Assembly: GCF_010667645.1 (NCBI RefSeq)
Contig: NZ_WHZV01000002.1
Location: 19,913-83,912, forward strand
DNA: 64,000 nucleotides
Source of the DNA: Bifidobacterium platyrrhinorum
Lineage (GTDB): Bacteria; Actinomycetota; Actinomycetes; Actinomycetales; Bifidobacteriaceae
Direction of reading: 5' to 3'
Program-made: the position numbers and the translations under genes
Shown here: piece after piece, positions 8,525-17,902 of the stretch
Position numbering within the stretch: the first letter of the stretch is position 1
Layout: the number at the start of each line of letters is the position of its first letter
Notes under the pieces: generated by a model
What the model saw: only the letters and a program-made list of their open reading frames with translations
What the model was told of the DNA's origin: nothing
Database searches by the model: none

Positions 8525-9709
8525 TCAACGTTCTTGTCGGATATGATTCTGTAAGAAACGAGGTAGTGCCGTCAGCAGTCGTCCTATCCTGAATGACCGT
8601 GACCTCACGATATTGTTGAGTCTGCGGTTGGCGTCATCGGCTCTGCGGTTGGCATCATCAAGCTGAGAAAACGCTCGTTCCTTATCACGACGTTCTGCGA
8701 GTACGGCACCCTGAAGGTTCGTGACATCCTCATGCCATTTTGCGGAATTGGCGATTTGCTGCCGTAATGGAAAGGTAAGAGGCGCGTGAGCATCGTTGCC
8801 TGTTAACAGTTGGCGCATTTCTTCCGAAAGCAAATCAATCTGTATGAAAGAATTCAGTTGGGCTGCCACGGCGAGGATATCCGGATTCTCATCAAGCATC
8901 CACCAATACAGGCCTGCGTATTCTTTTTCCAATCTACGAACAGCCAGATCATGCAGTTTGGCGAATCGATGCTGTCCAGATGCCCTTAGCTCGTCGGCGA
9001 TACCGTTCAACACGCCGAGTTTTTTTGCGTCCGTCCAATTGATCGCTTGATGACCAAGTGAATAGAGATATACGACGTCATGTACCGCAACAAATCGTCC
9101 CGCAGTCGTTAATGCGGCTACTAGAAAGGGAGGATCCTGATAGCGTGTGTATGCAGGGAATCGTAGTTCGTCATGGGAACGAAGAAATTCGGTACGGAAC
9201 ATGAATCTATGAAAGCCGTAGTCGAACTGATAGTCGGAGTATTCCACTACATCGGTATCGGGAGGCAAGGTATAACCCCATAATAGAGGATCATCTGAGA
9301 AATCCGTTTTGATGGCGCCACTGCTTTCATCACGGATTGCGAAAGACCCGCCAACTGCTTGTATATCGTCATGGGCTTCGGCCGCCGACAATAACGTTGC
9401 GAGGGAATCATTATTGGCGAAGGCGTCATCGGGATCGTGGAAAATCAGCCATTCTCCGCCGGCTTCATCTATCGCGCGGTTGCGAGCTGCCGAGACACCG
9501 GCATGTGTCGCAGCAACAATACGAATGCGATGATCCTTTCGAGCGAGGTCTTCCATGATGTCAAGTGAATCATCCGTAGATCCGTCATCAACACAGAGAA
9601 TCTCCATATTTTCAATGGTCTGCTGAGCTATCTTTTGAATGCTGTTTTGAATGCATGCTTGTTGGTTGTAGACCGCAAGAGCGACGGTGACCTTGGGCGT
9701 GGGCCCCAT
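8525..9709 (-). CDS. GT2 glycosyltransferase with C-terminal coiled coil
   Basis: A 394-residue family 2 enzyme. The N-terminal domain has VTVALAVYNQQACIQNSI, the nucleotide site VDDGSTDDS and the metal site FHDPDD near residue 95. After the catalytic domain comes a heptad-like region (QLDDANRRADDANRRLNNI, a tandem DDANRR duplication) and a basic SRSFRIGRLLTALP tail of a kind that often binds the membrane. Such enzymes add single sugars during polymer or linkage-unit synthesis. GGAGGAAGG precedes the ATG. It is divergent from the Wzm/Wzt operon over 131 bases. Its sugar is unknown. Confidence 0.85.
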   Translation of the reverse strand: MGPTPKVTVALAVYNQQACIQNSIQKIAQQTIENMEILCVDDGSTDDSLDIMEDLARKDHRIRIVAATHAGVSAARNRAIDEAGGEWLIFHDPDDAFANNDSLATLLSAAEAHDDIQAVGGSFAIRDESSGAIKTDFSDDPLLWGYTLPPDTDVVEYSDYQFDYGFHRFMFRTEFLRSHDELRFPAYTRYQDPPFLVAALTTAGRFVAVHDVVYLYSLGHQAINWTDAKKLGVLNGIADELRASGQHRFAKLHDLAVRRLEKEYAGLYWWMLDENPDILAVAAQLNSFIQIDLLSEEMRQLLTGNDAHAPLTFPLRQQIANSAKWHEDVTNLQGAVLAERRDKERAFSQLDDANRRADDANRRLNNIVRSRSFRIGRLLTALPRFLQNHIRQER

Positions 9710-9840
9710 TGCCTTCCTCCCCTAACTGTATTTTCTTACTGCTAATCAGAGCATATTCTGTATTCCAGACGAAAAATGAGAGATCTATGTGGTTTCTTTG
9801 AGAGGATCACCTTCCGGCCCCACTGATACGATGGTTTGCC

Positions 9841-10677
9841 GTGAAGAATATGGTGGATAACCTCAAGTCCCGGTATACGTACGCGTGGGTGGTGCTGCGC
9901 GGTCTTGTGGAGACGGATTTCAAACTCCGCTACCAGGGCTCTGTTCTCGGCATTGCTTGGTCGGTCTTAAAGCCATTGATGATGTTCTGCGTCATGTATG
10001 TGGTGTTCGGCAAGTTCCTGCGCATGTCCGATGGCACTTCGACGTATCCTGTGGTGCTGCTTCTGGGCATCAGCTCGTGGCAGTTCGTCACCGAATCGAC
10101 GAACGTCGGCCTGAGATCGGTCGTCGAACGTGGCGATCTTCTGCGCAAGATTCATTTCCCGAACTACATCGTCGTAGTGTCGGCCACGGTGGGCGCGTTG
10201 ATTAGCTACGCCATCAACCTGTGCGTGGTGCTCCTGTTCGCGCTAGTGGCACGGGTGCAGTTCACCTGGCGCGTGGTGCTGTTGCCGCTGAACATCATCG
10301 AACTTTATGCGGTGACGTTGGGCTTGACGCTTCTCATGGCCACGATGTATGTGTACTTCCGTGACATCGCACACATCTGGGAAGTGCTCCAGCAGCTCGT
10401 CTTCTACGGCATGCCTATCATTTACCCGCTGAGCTATGTCACCAACCGCGGCGGTCTGTATGCCGAACTGGCTCGTTTGGAGCTGATCAACCCGTTCGCG
10501 CAGACCATTCAGGACATCCGTCATAATCTCATCGCGCCGGAGACCCAGCCGACGATCTGGAATTCGTTCGATAATCCGTTCATCAAGGCGTTCCCGGTCG
10601 TGCTCACCGTGGCGCTGCTGTGGCTGGGTGTGTATTTGTTCCGTCGTAACAGCCGTAAGTTTGCGGAGGTCATGTGA
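9841..10677 (+). CDS. Polysaccharide ABC exporter permease (Wzm/TagG-like)
   Basis: A 278-residue ABC-2 family membrane protein with six hydrophobic segments. The N-terminal amphipathic part (YAWVVLRGLVETDFKLRYQG) and SVLGIAWSVLKPL are characteristic of permeases that export lipid-linked polysaccharides or teichoic acids. A conserved ELINPFAQTIQDIRHNL segment lies near the last helices. The GTG at 9841 is used as the start; ATG at 9850 is an alternative and neither has a strong ribosome site. Its stop overlaps the start of the ATPase gene by one base (TGATG), so the two are translationally coupled and form one transporter. Confidence 0.88.
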   Translation: MKNMVDNLKSRYTYAWVVLRGLVETDFKLRYQGSVLGIAWSVLKPLMMFCVMYVVFGKFLRMSDGTSTYPVVLLLGISSWQFVTESTNVGLRSVVERGDLLRKIHFPNYIVVVSATVGALISYAINLCVVLLFALVARVQFTWRVVLLPLNIIELYAVTLGLTLLMATMYVYFRDIAHIWEVLQQLVFYGMPIIYPLSYVTNRGGLYAELARLELINPFAQTIQDIRHNLIAPETQPTIWNSFDNPFIKAFPVVLTVALLWLGVYLFRRNSRKFAEVM

Positions 10678-11939
10678 TGTCTGACAATGCCAATGATGTG
10701 ATGAACAATCCAGTGGTCCTCTCCGTCGACCATGTTTCGAAGAGCTTCAAGCTTCCCACGGAACAGGCCACCGGTATGAAACAGGCCTTCATCAACTGGA
10801 CCAAGGGCATCAAGGGATATAAGAAGCAGCAGGTTCTCAAGGACATTAGCTTCTCTGTACATAAGGGTGAGTTCTTCGGTATCGTCGGCCGTAACGGCGG
10901 CGGCAAGTCCACGTTGCTGAAGATCATCTCCCAGATCTATTACCCGGAGACGGGAAGTGTCAAGGTCAACGGCAAGCTGGTGCCGTTCATCGAGCTTGGT
11001 GTCGGTTTCAATCCGGAACTCACCGGTCGTGAGAACGTGTACCTGAACGGTTCGCTGCTTGGCTTCACCTCCGAGGAAGTCGACGCTATGTATGACGACA
11101 TCGTCGAGTTCGCTGAACTTGAGGAGTTCATGGACCAGAAGCTCAAGAACTATTCCTCCGGCATGCAGGTGCGTCTTGCCTTCTCCGTCGCAATCAAGGC
11201 ACGGGGCGACATCCTCGTGCTCGACGAGGTGCTCGCCGTCGGCGACGAGGCGTTCCAGCGCAAGTGCGATGAATTCTTCACTGAAATTAAAAAAGATCCG
11301 AGCAAGACGGTCATCCTCGTGACTCACGATATGGATTCGGTGAGGAAATACTGTTCCCGAGCCATGATGATTGCCGATGGCGAGGTTGAGGCGATTGGTG
11401 ACCCGGAAACCGTCTCCCAGCAATACACGCTGGCGAATCTTAAAGCGGATGAGGCCGCAGAGCGCAAGCAGCGCGAAGAACGTGGTGGATATCCCAACGG
11501 TCTGAACAAACGATGCCCGCTGCTGCGTACATACGCCGTATCCCCTCAGATTCTCAAGTCTTCTGATACGTTCCGCTTCGCCGTCGAATACCAGTATGAC
11601 GAACCAGGAGATTTCTATCTTGCCATCGCGATGCACGATATTCGCCGCGGTGGTATCTCCTATGACACTGGAATGAAGACCTTCAAGATGGAAAAACATG
11701 GGCACCACACCGTGCACTTCGATATTCCTCTGAACATCTTCAATAATGGTGAGTTTCGTTTGATTACTTCGTTGCGTACTCCGAATCCAGTAAATGACGA
11801 ACGTACGGAGGCAGTGGGCGTGGCCGTTGACGAAAACGCGTGCACGTTCGTCATTCAAGACGATCGCAACCGCGAATATGCCTTGTTGAGCGATCGCGCA
11901 CTGACATTCACGCAGGTAGATATTTCGAACAAGGACTGA
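10677..11939 (+). CDS. Polysaccharide ABC exporter ATPase (Wzt-like) with C-terminal extension
   Basis: A 420-residue ATPase. The nucleotide domain (about 1-245) has Walker A GRNGGGKST near residue 72 (Gly where most relatives have Ala), signature YSSGMQVRL near 160, and Walker B ILVLDEVLAVGDE near 181. The ~170-residue C-terminal domain is beta-rich (FRFAVEYQYDEPGDFYLAIA) and corresponds in position to the carbohydrate-binding domain of Wzt proteins that recognise the end of the exported chain. The ATG overlaps the permease stop; GTG at 10674 is possible. Only one base separates its stop from the start of the next gene. Confidence 0.88.
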   Translation: MSDNANDVMNNPVVLSVDHVSKSFKLPTEQATGMKQAFINWTKGIKGYKKQQVLKDISFSVHKGEFFGIVGRNGGGKSTLLKIISQIYYPETGSVKVNGKLVPFIELGVGFNPELTGRENVYLNGSLLGFTSEEVDAMYDDIVEFAELEEFMDQKLKNYSSGMQVRLAFSVAIKARGDILVLDEVLAVGDEAFQRKCDEFFTEIKKDPSKTVILVTHDMDSVRKYCSRAMMIADGEVEAIGDPETVSQQYTLANLKADEAAERKQREERGGYPNGLNKRCPLLRTYAVSPQILKSSDTFRFAVEYQYDEPGDFYLAIAMHDIRRGGISYDTGMKTFKMEKHGHHTVHFDIPLNIFNNGEFRLITSLRTPNPVNDERTEAVGVAVDENACTFVIQDDRNREYALLSDRALTFTQVDISNKD

Positions 11940-11940
11940 G

Positions 11941-13677
11941 ATGTCTTTCCGTCACCTATACCGGTTGTTCGATATCCGGAACATGCCCGTATGGGTGTTT
12001 GCCGCTTGTGTCTCGGTCCTTATTCTGCTGGGACGGGCCGTTAATGACGATTCCCACGGAGGGGCCCTTCGCTCGATAGGGTATGCTGCGGCATTCGGCT
12101 TGACCGCATGGATGTTGGCCTCGTTGATTTTTGGGTGGTTCGATCGACTGACTTGTTTCAACGAGACCAATGATCGTGTCCGTTCTTATTCGAGTATTGA
12201 CGAACCGTCGTTGTGGAAGCGCATACGTTCCAGTTCATTCTGGTTGGAACCTCAAAATGTGATGACCTTTACCGACAGTGTGCATCGGTATTCCGTCTGG
12301 TGGCTATTATCGATTGTTGTCTGCTGGTTGCCTTGGCTGATTGTCTGCTGGCCTGGAGTGATGCGTGATGATACCATCGCTCAATTCATGCAATCTGCTG
12401 GTTATCATCCGTATTATGTTCAGCACCCATTATTCGACACATTGATATTCGGTCTGTTTTGGAACATAGGTTTTGCGAGCCACAACTTGTTGCTCGGTAT
12501 AGGACTATATGTTTTGGTGCAGGCTTCGGCTTTCGCCCTAGATGTTTCACTTACATTGTGTTATTTGAGGAAATTGGGCGTCGCTCGTTCGGTTTTGGCA
12601 ACGGCTTTCCTGTTCTTTGCTGTCTGCCCTGCGATTGTTCAGGCAATACCTACGATGAGCAAAGATACGTTGCACGCAGTATTCCTGATGCCTTTGGCTA
12701 TTGTGTACGTTGAAATATGCTTGACGAAAGGCGCTGTTCTCTCTCGTGCTCCGGTATGTGTGATATTGATCGCGCTTATTATGATGAGCTCACTCAGTAA
12801 GAGAACGGCAACGGTTGTGATTGTCGTCTCATTCGTTGTTTTGATTGTGCTGGCCAAGCGATATCGATTGATTACCGTGATGTGTCTGGTTATTGGTCTG
12901 GGACTTGCGCAGGGTGTATGCGAACCGGTATTGGAATATGCCACGGATGCTATTGATTCGCCTAGCATGGAGGCTATTGGGTTTGTTTTTCAGCCTGTCG
13001 CCCGCATACAGTCGAAAACCCCGGAACGCATAACGTTGCAGGAACGGCGTGAGCTGTCCGGCGTGCTGGATTTGGATAAGGCCGGAGCCTCATATAAGAA
13101 CTATCGTTCCGATGAAACTTCCTGGGCCGTTAATGCCGATTCCTCGATCAGTCAGAAAATAACAGGGTTAAAAGCTTGGGCCACCATTGGACTGCGTAAT
13201 CCCGGGGAATACGCAAAAGCGTATGGCAATATCATGCTTGATTGGTTCTACCCAAAACAGGGTGTGTATTACGGGTGGAATTCACAACGATTTTTCAATA
13301 AGGAATATATGAGGCAATGGAATACGTTCGTTCAGCCTCCAATGACAGCGGAAGAGGTATTGGCACCCCTACGAGATAATGGTCATCGTCCCAAAGCCAT
13401 CCTGCGCGTTGCATATATTGGTCAGCGTATCTCAACAGATCCTAAGCTGAATTCACAGGCGTATTACGCCACATATATGCCGCTAATGTTGTTGATATAC
13501 GGTGTTACGCGCAAACGCTGGCTTACGGTTGCTGCGGGTACGTTACTTGGTGTAAACGTAATGATACTGTATTTATCGCCAATCTCGTTCCCGTGGTATT
13601 TGCTGCCTGTCACATTTATCCTCCCATTGTTCTTCGGTATCAATACCTTACGTAGAATAGGGAACGTTGAAGCGTAA
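11941..13677 (+). CDS. Multi-membrane protein of unknown function, possible GT-C enzyme (DUF6020-like)
   Basis: A 578-residue protein with 11-13 hydrophobic segments. After an early helix it reads WPGVMRDDTIAQFMQSAGY, then VQHPLFDTLIFGLFW, and later PTMSKDTLHAVFLMPLAIVY. An acidic pair in the first outer loop followed by a His-Pro motif is the arrangement seen in GT-C glycosyltransferases that use polyprenyl-phosphate sugars. From memory this pattern fits DUF6020, whose role is not established. A paralogue with the same motifs is at 61232-62914. The gene lies one base after the Wzt stop, with AAGGACTGAG as its ribosome site, so it is cotranscribed with the exporter. Lower G+C than its neighbours is noticeable. 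Confidence 0.7.
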   Translation: MSFRHLYRLFDIRNMPVWVFAACVSVLILLGRAVNDDSHGGALRSIGYAAAFGLTAWMLASLIFGWFDRLTCFNETNDRVRSYSSIDEPSLWKRIRSSSFWLEPQNVMTFTDSVHRYSVWWLLSIVVCWLPWLIVCWPGVMRDDTIAQFMQSAGYHPYYVQHPLFDTLIFGLFWNIGFASHNLLLGIGLYVLVQASAFALDVSLTLCYLRKLGVARSVLATAFLFFAVCPAIVQAIPTMSKDTLHAVFLMPLAIVYVEICLTKGAVLSRAPVCVILIALIMMSSLSKRTATVVIVVSFVVLIVLAKRYRLITVMCLVIGLGLAQGVCEPVLEYATDAIDSPSMEAIGFVFQPVARIQSKTPERITLQERRELSGVLDLDKAGASYKNYRSDETSWAVNADSSISQKITGLKAWATIGLRNPGEYAKAYGNIMLDWFYPKQGVYYGWNSQRFFNKEYMRQWNTFVQPPMTAEEVLAPLRDNGHRPKAILRVAYIGQRISTDPKLNSQAYYATYMPLMLLIYGVTRKRWLTVAAGTLLGVNVMILYLSPISFPWYLLPVTFILPLFFGINTLRRIGNVEA

Positions 13678-13728
13678 TCGCTGCCAGCAGGGCAGGGATT
13701 GTTGGGTGCTGACCGTAAGGTAAAGCGT

Positions 13729-15735
13729 ATGCCTTATGCAGAGAACGCAGAACTTGAGACGATTTGGCGTGTGGTGTTTCCTTCGGCGAACGTTGGATTG
13801 GATGAGTCCTTCCGCGTGAAGGCCGCTCCGATTTACGGCAGCGGGCGAGGCCCCATGGGGGAGTCCGTAAACAACGAATCGCTTCACTCGTGGATAAGGG
13901 ATCGTACCTCCATCGAGGTTCCGGCTGGCTGCGGCTACTCGACCGGATGCTATTACAACGCGTTCCCTGCGGCCTACTGGGCGAAATGGACCAACGTCCA
14001 ATCGGCGACATTGCGCATGCGTATCTCCGGACATGGCACCATAACGGTTCACGCTTCCGACGCGAAAGCGACCGAACATACGGTCTACAGCAAGGATGTG
14101 GCCGCGTCGGAAACCATCGAGACCATCATCCCCATCGCCGATATGAGCGAAGGCGGCTGGCTCTGGTTCGACGTGCAGGCGTCCTCAAGCGGTCCGGTTA
14201 CGGTTTCCGACGCGCAGTGGCTGGCCTCGGTCCCTACACGTCGTACGCTTACCGCATCTCTGTCCATCACCACGATGAACAAGCCGGAATGGTGCATCCG
14301 TCAGTTCAACCTTCTTGCCGACATGGCCGACATGAGCCTCATCGATGCGGTCTACGTCGTCGACCAAGGCACAAAGCTCGTTGAAGACGAGGCCGGTTTC
14401 GTTGAAGCGAAAACGAAATTGGGTGACAAGCTGCGTGTCATCCGCCAGGGCAATATTGGTGGATCCGGTGGTTTCGCTCGTGGCATGTATGAGGTCGAGC
14501 ATCACGGCGAAAGCGGCTACGCGATGCTGCTCGATGACGACACGGTGCTGGAACCCGAATCGGTCTCTCGCGCCATCGCTTTTGCCAATCATTGCATCGA
14601 GCCCACGCTGGTTGGCGGGAACATGCTGTTCCTCAGCGAACCGACAAGACTGTGTGCCATTGCGGAGGTGTTCGACCGCAAACGAGTGTTCTGGACCACG
14701 GCGGAGGGTACGCCGAAATTCGATGATCTGGCGGCACGGCCGTTCCTTGAATCACAGTATCTGCATAAGCGGATCGACGCCGACTATAACGCATGGTGGA
14801 TGTGCCTAATCCCCGTCGAGACGATTCGTAAAATCGGACTGTCCTACCCGTTCTTCATCAAGAACGACGATGTGGAATACGGTGTGCGCGCACAGCAGGC
14901 CGGATACCGCACCGTCACCGTGCCGGGCGTGTGCCTGTGGCATCAGTCCTTCGTCGACAAGGACGATATTCTTGACTGGCAGGCGTATTTCCATGTGCGG
15001 AACAAGCTCATTATGGGGCTGTTGTATTCTCGCCTGCCTTGGGGCGGCGGTTTGTTCCGTGAAATGGTGCGTGCCTCCATGTCCGCCGCGGTGAAGATGC
15101 GTTATTCGGCGATTACGCTCCATCGGATGGCGGTCGGTGATGTATTGCAGGGTGCGGAACATATCGGGGCGATTCTTGAAACCCGCCTGCCGGAAATCCG
15201 TGCGGCGCGTGCCGCGGAAGATGATACGGCCATGGTGCCGTTCGCTGATTTGCCTCATACGATGGTAATCAAGAGCGAGCGTGAAGTTGCCTCGGTGCAT
15301 GATGCCGGAACCGTGGCGTTGATGCTGCATCAGCTGACCTTGCCGCGCCGCAATGCCGGAGCGGCCATCGATGGATACGTGGAACCGCAACATGCATATT
15401 GGCTTGTCGATGACGCACAGTCCGGTACCACCTCTGATATGGCCGCCGGTCTTACCGCAGCGGAAACGCTCGAAAAGCTCGACATGGTCGCCAAGAACGC
15501 AAGCGAGCATTGGCGTGTCATGGCGCAGATGGACTCCGCGGTGTTCGTGAACAAGGACAACAATACGGGTGTGCTGCTTCGTCGCAAGCCATTTACGGCC
15601 TGTGCACGTCTCATCAGGGTGGGATGCCTCTATGCGCGGCTGGCGTTCAACTGGCGTAAATACCAGTCCGCATACCGCAAGGAATTCTCCACCATGGTGT
15701 CGCCCGAATGGTGGCAGCGATACTTCACCAAATAA
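13729..15735 (+). CDS. GlfT2-like galactofuranosyltransferase, copy 2
   Basis: A 668-residue paralogue of the enzyme at 6490-8388 with the same order of parts: beta-rich N-terminal domain, GGSGGFARGM, metal site LLDDDTVLEPES near residue 268, WWMCLIP near 356, KNDDVEYG near 379 and LWHQSFV near 403, then a helical C-terminus. It likely transfers galactofuranose from UDP-Galf to a lipid-linked chain at the inner membrane face. I chose the ATG at 13729 (TAAGG upstream); an upstream TTG at 13699 is open but has no good ribosome site. It is the last gene of the exporter operon. Two copies may alternate linkages or divide priming and elongation. Confidence 0.87.
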   Translation: MPYAENAELETIWRVVFPSANVGLDESFRVKAAPIYGSGRGPMGESVNNESLHSWIRDRTSIEVPAGCGYSTGCYYNAFPAAYWAKWTNVQSATLRMRISGHGTITVHASDAKATEHTVYSKDVAASETIETIIPIADMSEGGWLWFDVQASSSGPVTVSDAQWLASVPTRRTLTASLSITTMNKPEWCIRQFNLLADMADMSLIDAVYVVDQGTKLVEDEAGFVEAKTKLGDKLRVIRQGNIGGSGGFARGMYEVEHHGESGYAMLLDDDTVLEPESVSRAIAFANHCIEPTLVGGNMLFLSEPTRLCAIAEVFDRKRVFWTTAEGTPKFDDLAARPFLESQYLHKRIDADYNAWWMCLIPVETIRKIGLSYPFFIKNDDVEYGVRAQQAGYRTVTVPGVCLWHQSFVDKDDILDWQAYFHVRNKLIMGLLYSRLPWGGGLFREMVRASMSAAVKMRYSAITLHRMAVGDVLQGAEHIGAILETRLPEIRAARAAEDDTAMVPFADLPHTMVIKSEREVASVHDAGTVALMLHQLTLPRRNAGAAIDGYVEPQHAYWLVDDAQSGTTSDMAAGLTAAETLEKLDMVAKNASEHWRVMAQMDSAVFVNKDNNTGVLLRRKPFTACARLIRVGCLYARLAFNWRKYQSAYRKEFSTMVSPEWWQRYFTK

Positions 15736-15781
15736 CGGAGAGTGCCCGACCGACTCATGAATCATGATTCCTGCATCGGTC

Positions 15782-15825
15782 GGATATGAATGTGGGGGAA
15801 TCTGGATTCCCCCACATTCATATCC
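15782..15825. terminator. Bidirectional terminator with 21-bp arms
   Basis: A perfect inverted repeat (15782-15802 and 15805-15825) with a two-base loop lies between the convergent GlfT2-like and GT8 genes. A second weaker inverted repeat (CCGACCGA ... TCGGTCGG) lies just before it. Confidence 0.85.
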
Positions 15826-15829
15826 ATCG

Positions 15830-17779
15830 TTATTGCTTGCCTTGGACTCTGCGCGCGACCGCCTTCATGACTTCTCGTTGCCTGGATCCAATCGGTGCCA
15901 CCTTGTCCACATACTTCCGTGCGGGATGGTCTTCCGCTATTGCACGTTCATGGAATTCAACCGGCTTCGGCTTTCGCACATCGGCGAGCATGGCCATTAT
16001 CTGCAGAGAGAACGGCGTCGTGCGGGCATAGCTCCAGTAGAGAGGCCCGAAATCGCACCACGGGTTGGTCCAAGGCTTATCGGGGCCGGCGTAGTGAATG
16101 ATGTTGGGATGTTTACGCGATTCGAGATATGCGCGGAATGCGTCGGCTGGAGCATACGAGAAGATGGTGTTCACGCGCCCGCCGCAATTGTGCAGCACAT
16201 TCCACTCATAAGGCAGGTATGCGACATCCTCTTCGCACTCCATGTTGAGCACATCCTGATCATGATGCGTCAGTTCCGGGCGTGATGCGTAATCAAGCCA
16301 TTCGGATACGGAATGAATCTCACGCATACGATCGAGATCCATGACCAATACGCCCGTCTGGAAATAGTGGTACGGATCGGTCATGTGCAATCTATCCGAA
16401 GCATACGCTGCAGCGGCATTCTGCTTCATATTGAGATTGCCCAGAAAATCCAGATCGGGCACTGCGCCGATCGCCTTGCCATGCAAATCGATGTCGTACA
16501 GCTCGGAGATATCCCCATTCACCACGACGTCGCAATCCAGGTAAATCACCTTTGAATAGAACGGCAGCGCCTCCTGGATGCCGAAGCGGTAACAGGTCGC
16601 CACATTCCAACGTTCCTCCTTATGGAGATGGGTCTGTGGCGTCTGATGCTCTGCGATGAATCGGCTCATATCGTAGAAACGAATGGAGGCGTTCGCATAA
16701 TCGGAAAGAGACGCAACGATGGTCTGCTTGTTTTCCGTGGTGATGAAGCGGTCGAGTACGATCACATCATAATGGCGGTCGGGAGAGGCGTTGCGCAACA
16801 GTGAAGTGATCGCGGTGGCAAGCACGGGGACGTAATCGTCGTCGGCCGCGAAAATCACCGGTACGGTGAAGCGCGGGTTGGTATCCAACGGTTCCAACGG
16901 CGTGAAAGGTTCCGGATGGGAGAAGCGCACGCATTGGAGTTGACGAACTCGCAGGGGCCCATTGACCGAGGAGGCGGATGAATCGCCAAGCTCGACACGT
17001 TGCGCGTGGGTGATATAGATGGTCAGCAGCCGTTCGGCCAAATGGCCCGGCGTGCGCAGCAACTCCACATCGGCATGCCGATGGTCCCAGTTCGCAACGA
17101 ATTCGCCGAGCAGCGGGAACAGCCAGGAACAGTAGTCGTGGAACACATTCCTTTTCATGACGAACATATTGTTCGGGATGAATTGCGTACCGTTGAGCAC
17201 GGTATCGGCATCCTCGCGGTATTCGGGGTGGCGGGTACACAGAATGTCATACATGTGCTGCAAATCAGCGGAGCGCAGATGCCGGTCCGCGTCCCACTGC
17301 TCTTTCAGATTGGTAAATCCGTACAATTTATGCACGTTGCGCGTGGGACCGGTAATGATGTCCCAATCCGTCACCGCTTGCGCAATGCTTGCATCGTTGA
17401 GACCGTATTCGCTGATCGATTGCGCGTTGATGTATGCTCCGGGGATTTCCCCGGCCTTGTCTTCGGCATATGAGTTCTGGGAGAAATTCAGGTACCGGCG
17501 GTACTGGCCGAGACCGATATAATCCGCGTCGGTATTTTTCCACGCCCAATACAGTACGGTCAGCTCGCTGTACATTGGATTGAGATCGGAGATGTTCTCC
17601 CCGTCATCATCATGCAGCATATCCTCGAATACGGTACCGCCGGTTTTTCCCGCGGTTGCGGTGCCGGCTTGAATCGGCAGAATGCTCGCGCAATCGGGGA
17701 AGACGCTCGGCGTGTGCGCGGCGATGAAGATCTTGATGCGTGCGGATGGTTCCTGTTGCGCATTCGGTATGCCTGCCAT
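15830..17779 (-). CDS. DUF4422-GT8 fusion glycosyltransferase
   Basis: A 649-residue two-domain enzyme. Residues ~10-260 match DUF4422 (IKIFIAAHTPSVFPDC, YSELTVLYWAWKN, DYIGLGQYRRYLNF), a domain found alone or fused in surface-glycan clusters and thought to be a glycosyltransferase. Residues ~300-570 are a family 8 glycosyltransferase (VPVIFAADDDYVPVLATAI, metal site YLDCDVVVNGDISELYDID near 416, HYAGPDKPW near the end). GT8 enzymes are retaining and use UDP-glucose or UDP-galactose. The two halves probably add two successive sugars to the same acceptor. There is no signal or membrane segment, so it acts in the cytoplasm. Confidence 0.85.
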   Translation of the reverse strand: MAGIPNAQQEPSARIKIFIAAHTPSVFPDCASILPIQAGTATAGKTGGTVFEDMLHDDDGENISDLNPMYSELTVLYWAWKNTDADYIGLGQYRRYLNFSQNSYAEDKAGEIPGAYINAQSISEYGLNDASIAQAVTDWDIITGPTRNVHKLYGFTNLKEQWDADRHLRSADLQHMYDILCTRHPEYREDADTVLNGTQFIPNNMFVMKRNVFHDYCSWLFPLLGEFVANWDHRHADVELLRTPGHLAERLLTIYITHAQRVELGDSSASSVNGPLRVRQLQCVRFSHPEPFTPLEPLDTNPRFTVPVIFAADDDYVPVLATAITSLLRNASPDRHYDVIVLDRFITTENKQTIVASLSDYANASIRFYDMSRFIAEHQTPQTHLHKEERWNVATCYRFGIQEALPFYSKVIYLDCDVVVNGDISELYDIDLHGKAIGAVPDLDFLGNLNMKQNAAAAYASDRLHMTDPYHYFQTGVLVMDLDRMREIHSVSEWLDYASRPELTHHDQDVLNMECEEDVAYLPYEWNVLHNCGGRVNTIFSYAPADAFRAYLESRKHPNIIHYAGPDKPWTNPWCDFGPLYWSYARTTPFSLQIMAMLADVRKPKPVEFHERAIAEDHPARKYVDKVAPIGSRQREVMKAVARRVQGKQ

Positions 17780-17902
17780 GGTGTCTTCCTTCGCTGCGAG
17801 TAATGAAATACCTTTGGTTCAGCTTAGCGCGAGATGGTCAGGCTTGTCTTCCGAACTGGCTGATCGAGCTGATCAACGCAAGATCGCGCAGGGGCCTGTG
17901 CA

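Noticed and set aside
10521-11858. A 445-codon frame on the minus strand
   Set aside because: It is antisense to the Wzt-like ATPase, whose Walker and signature motifs are certain.
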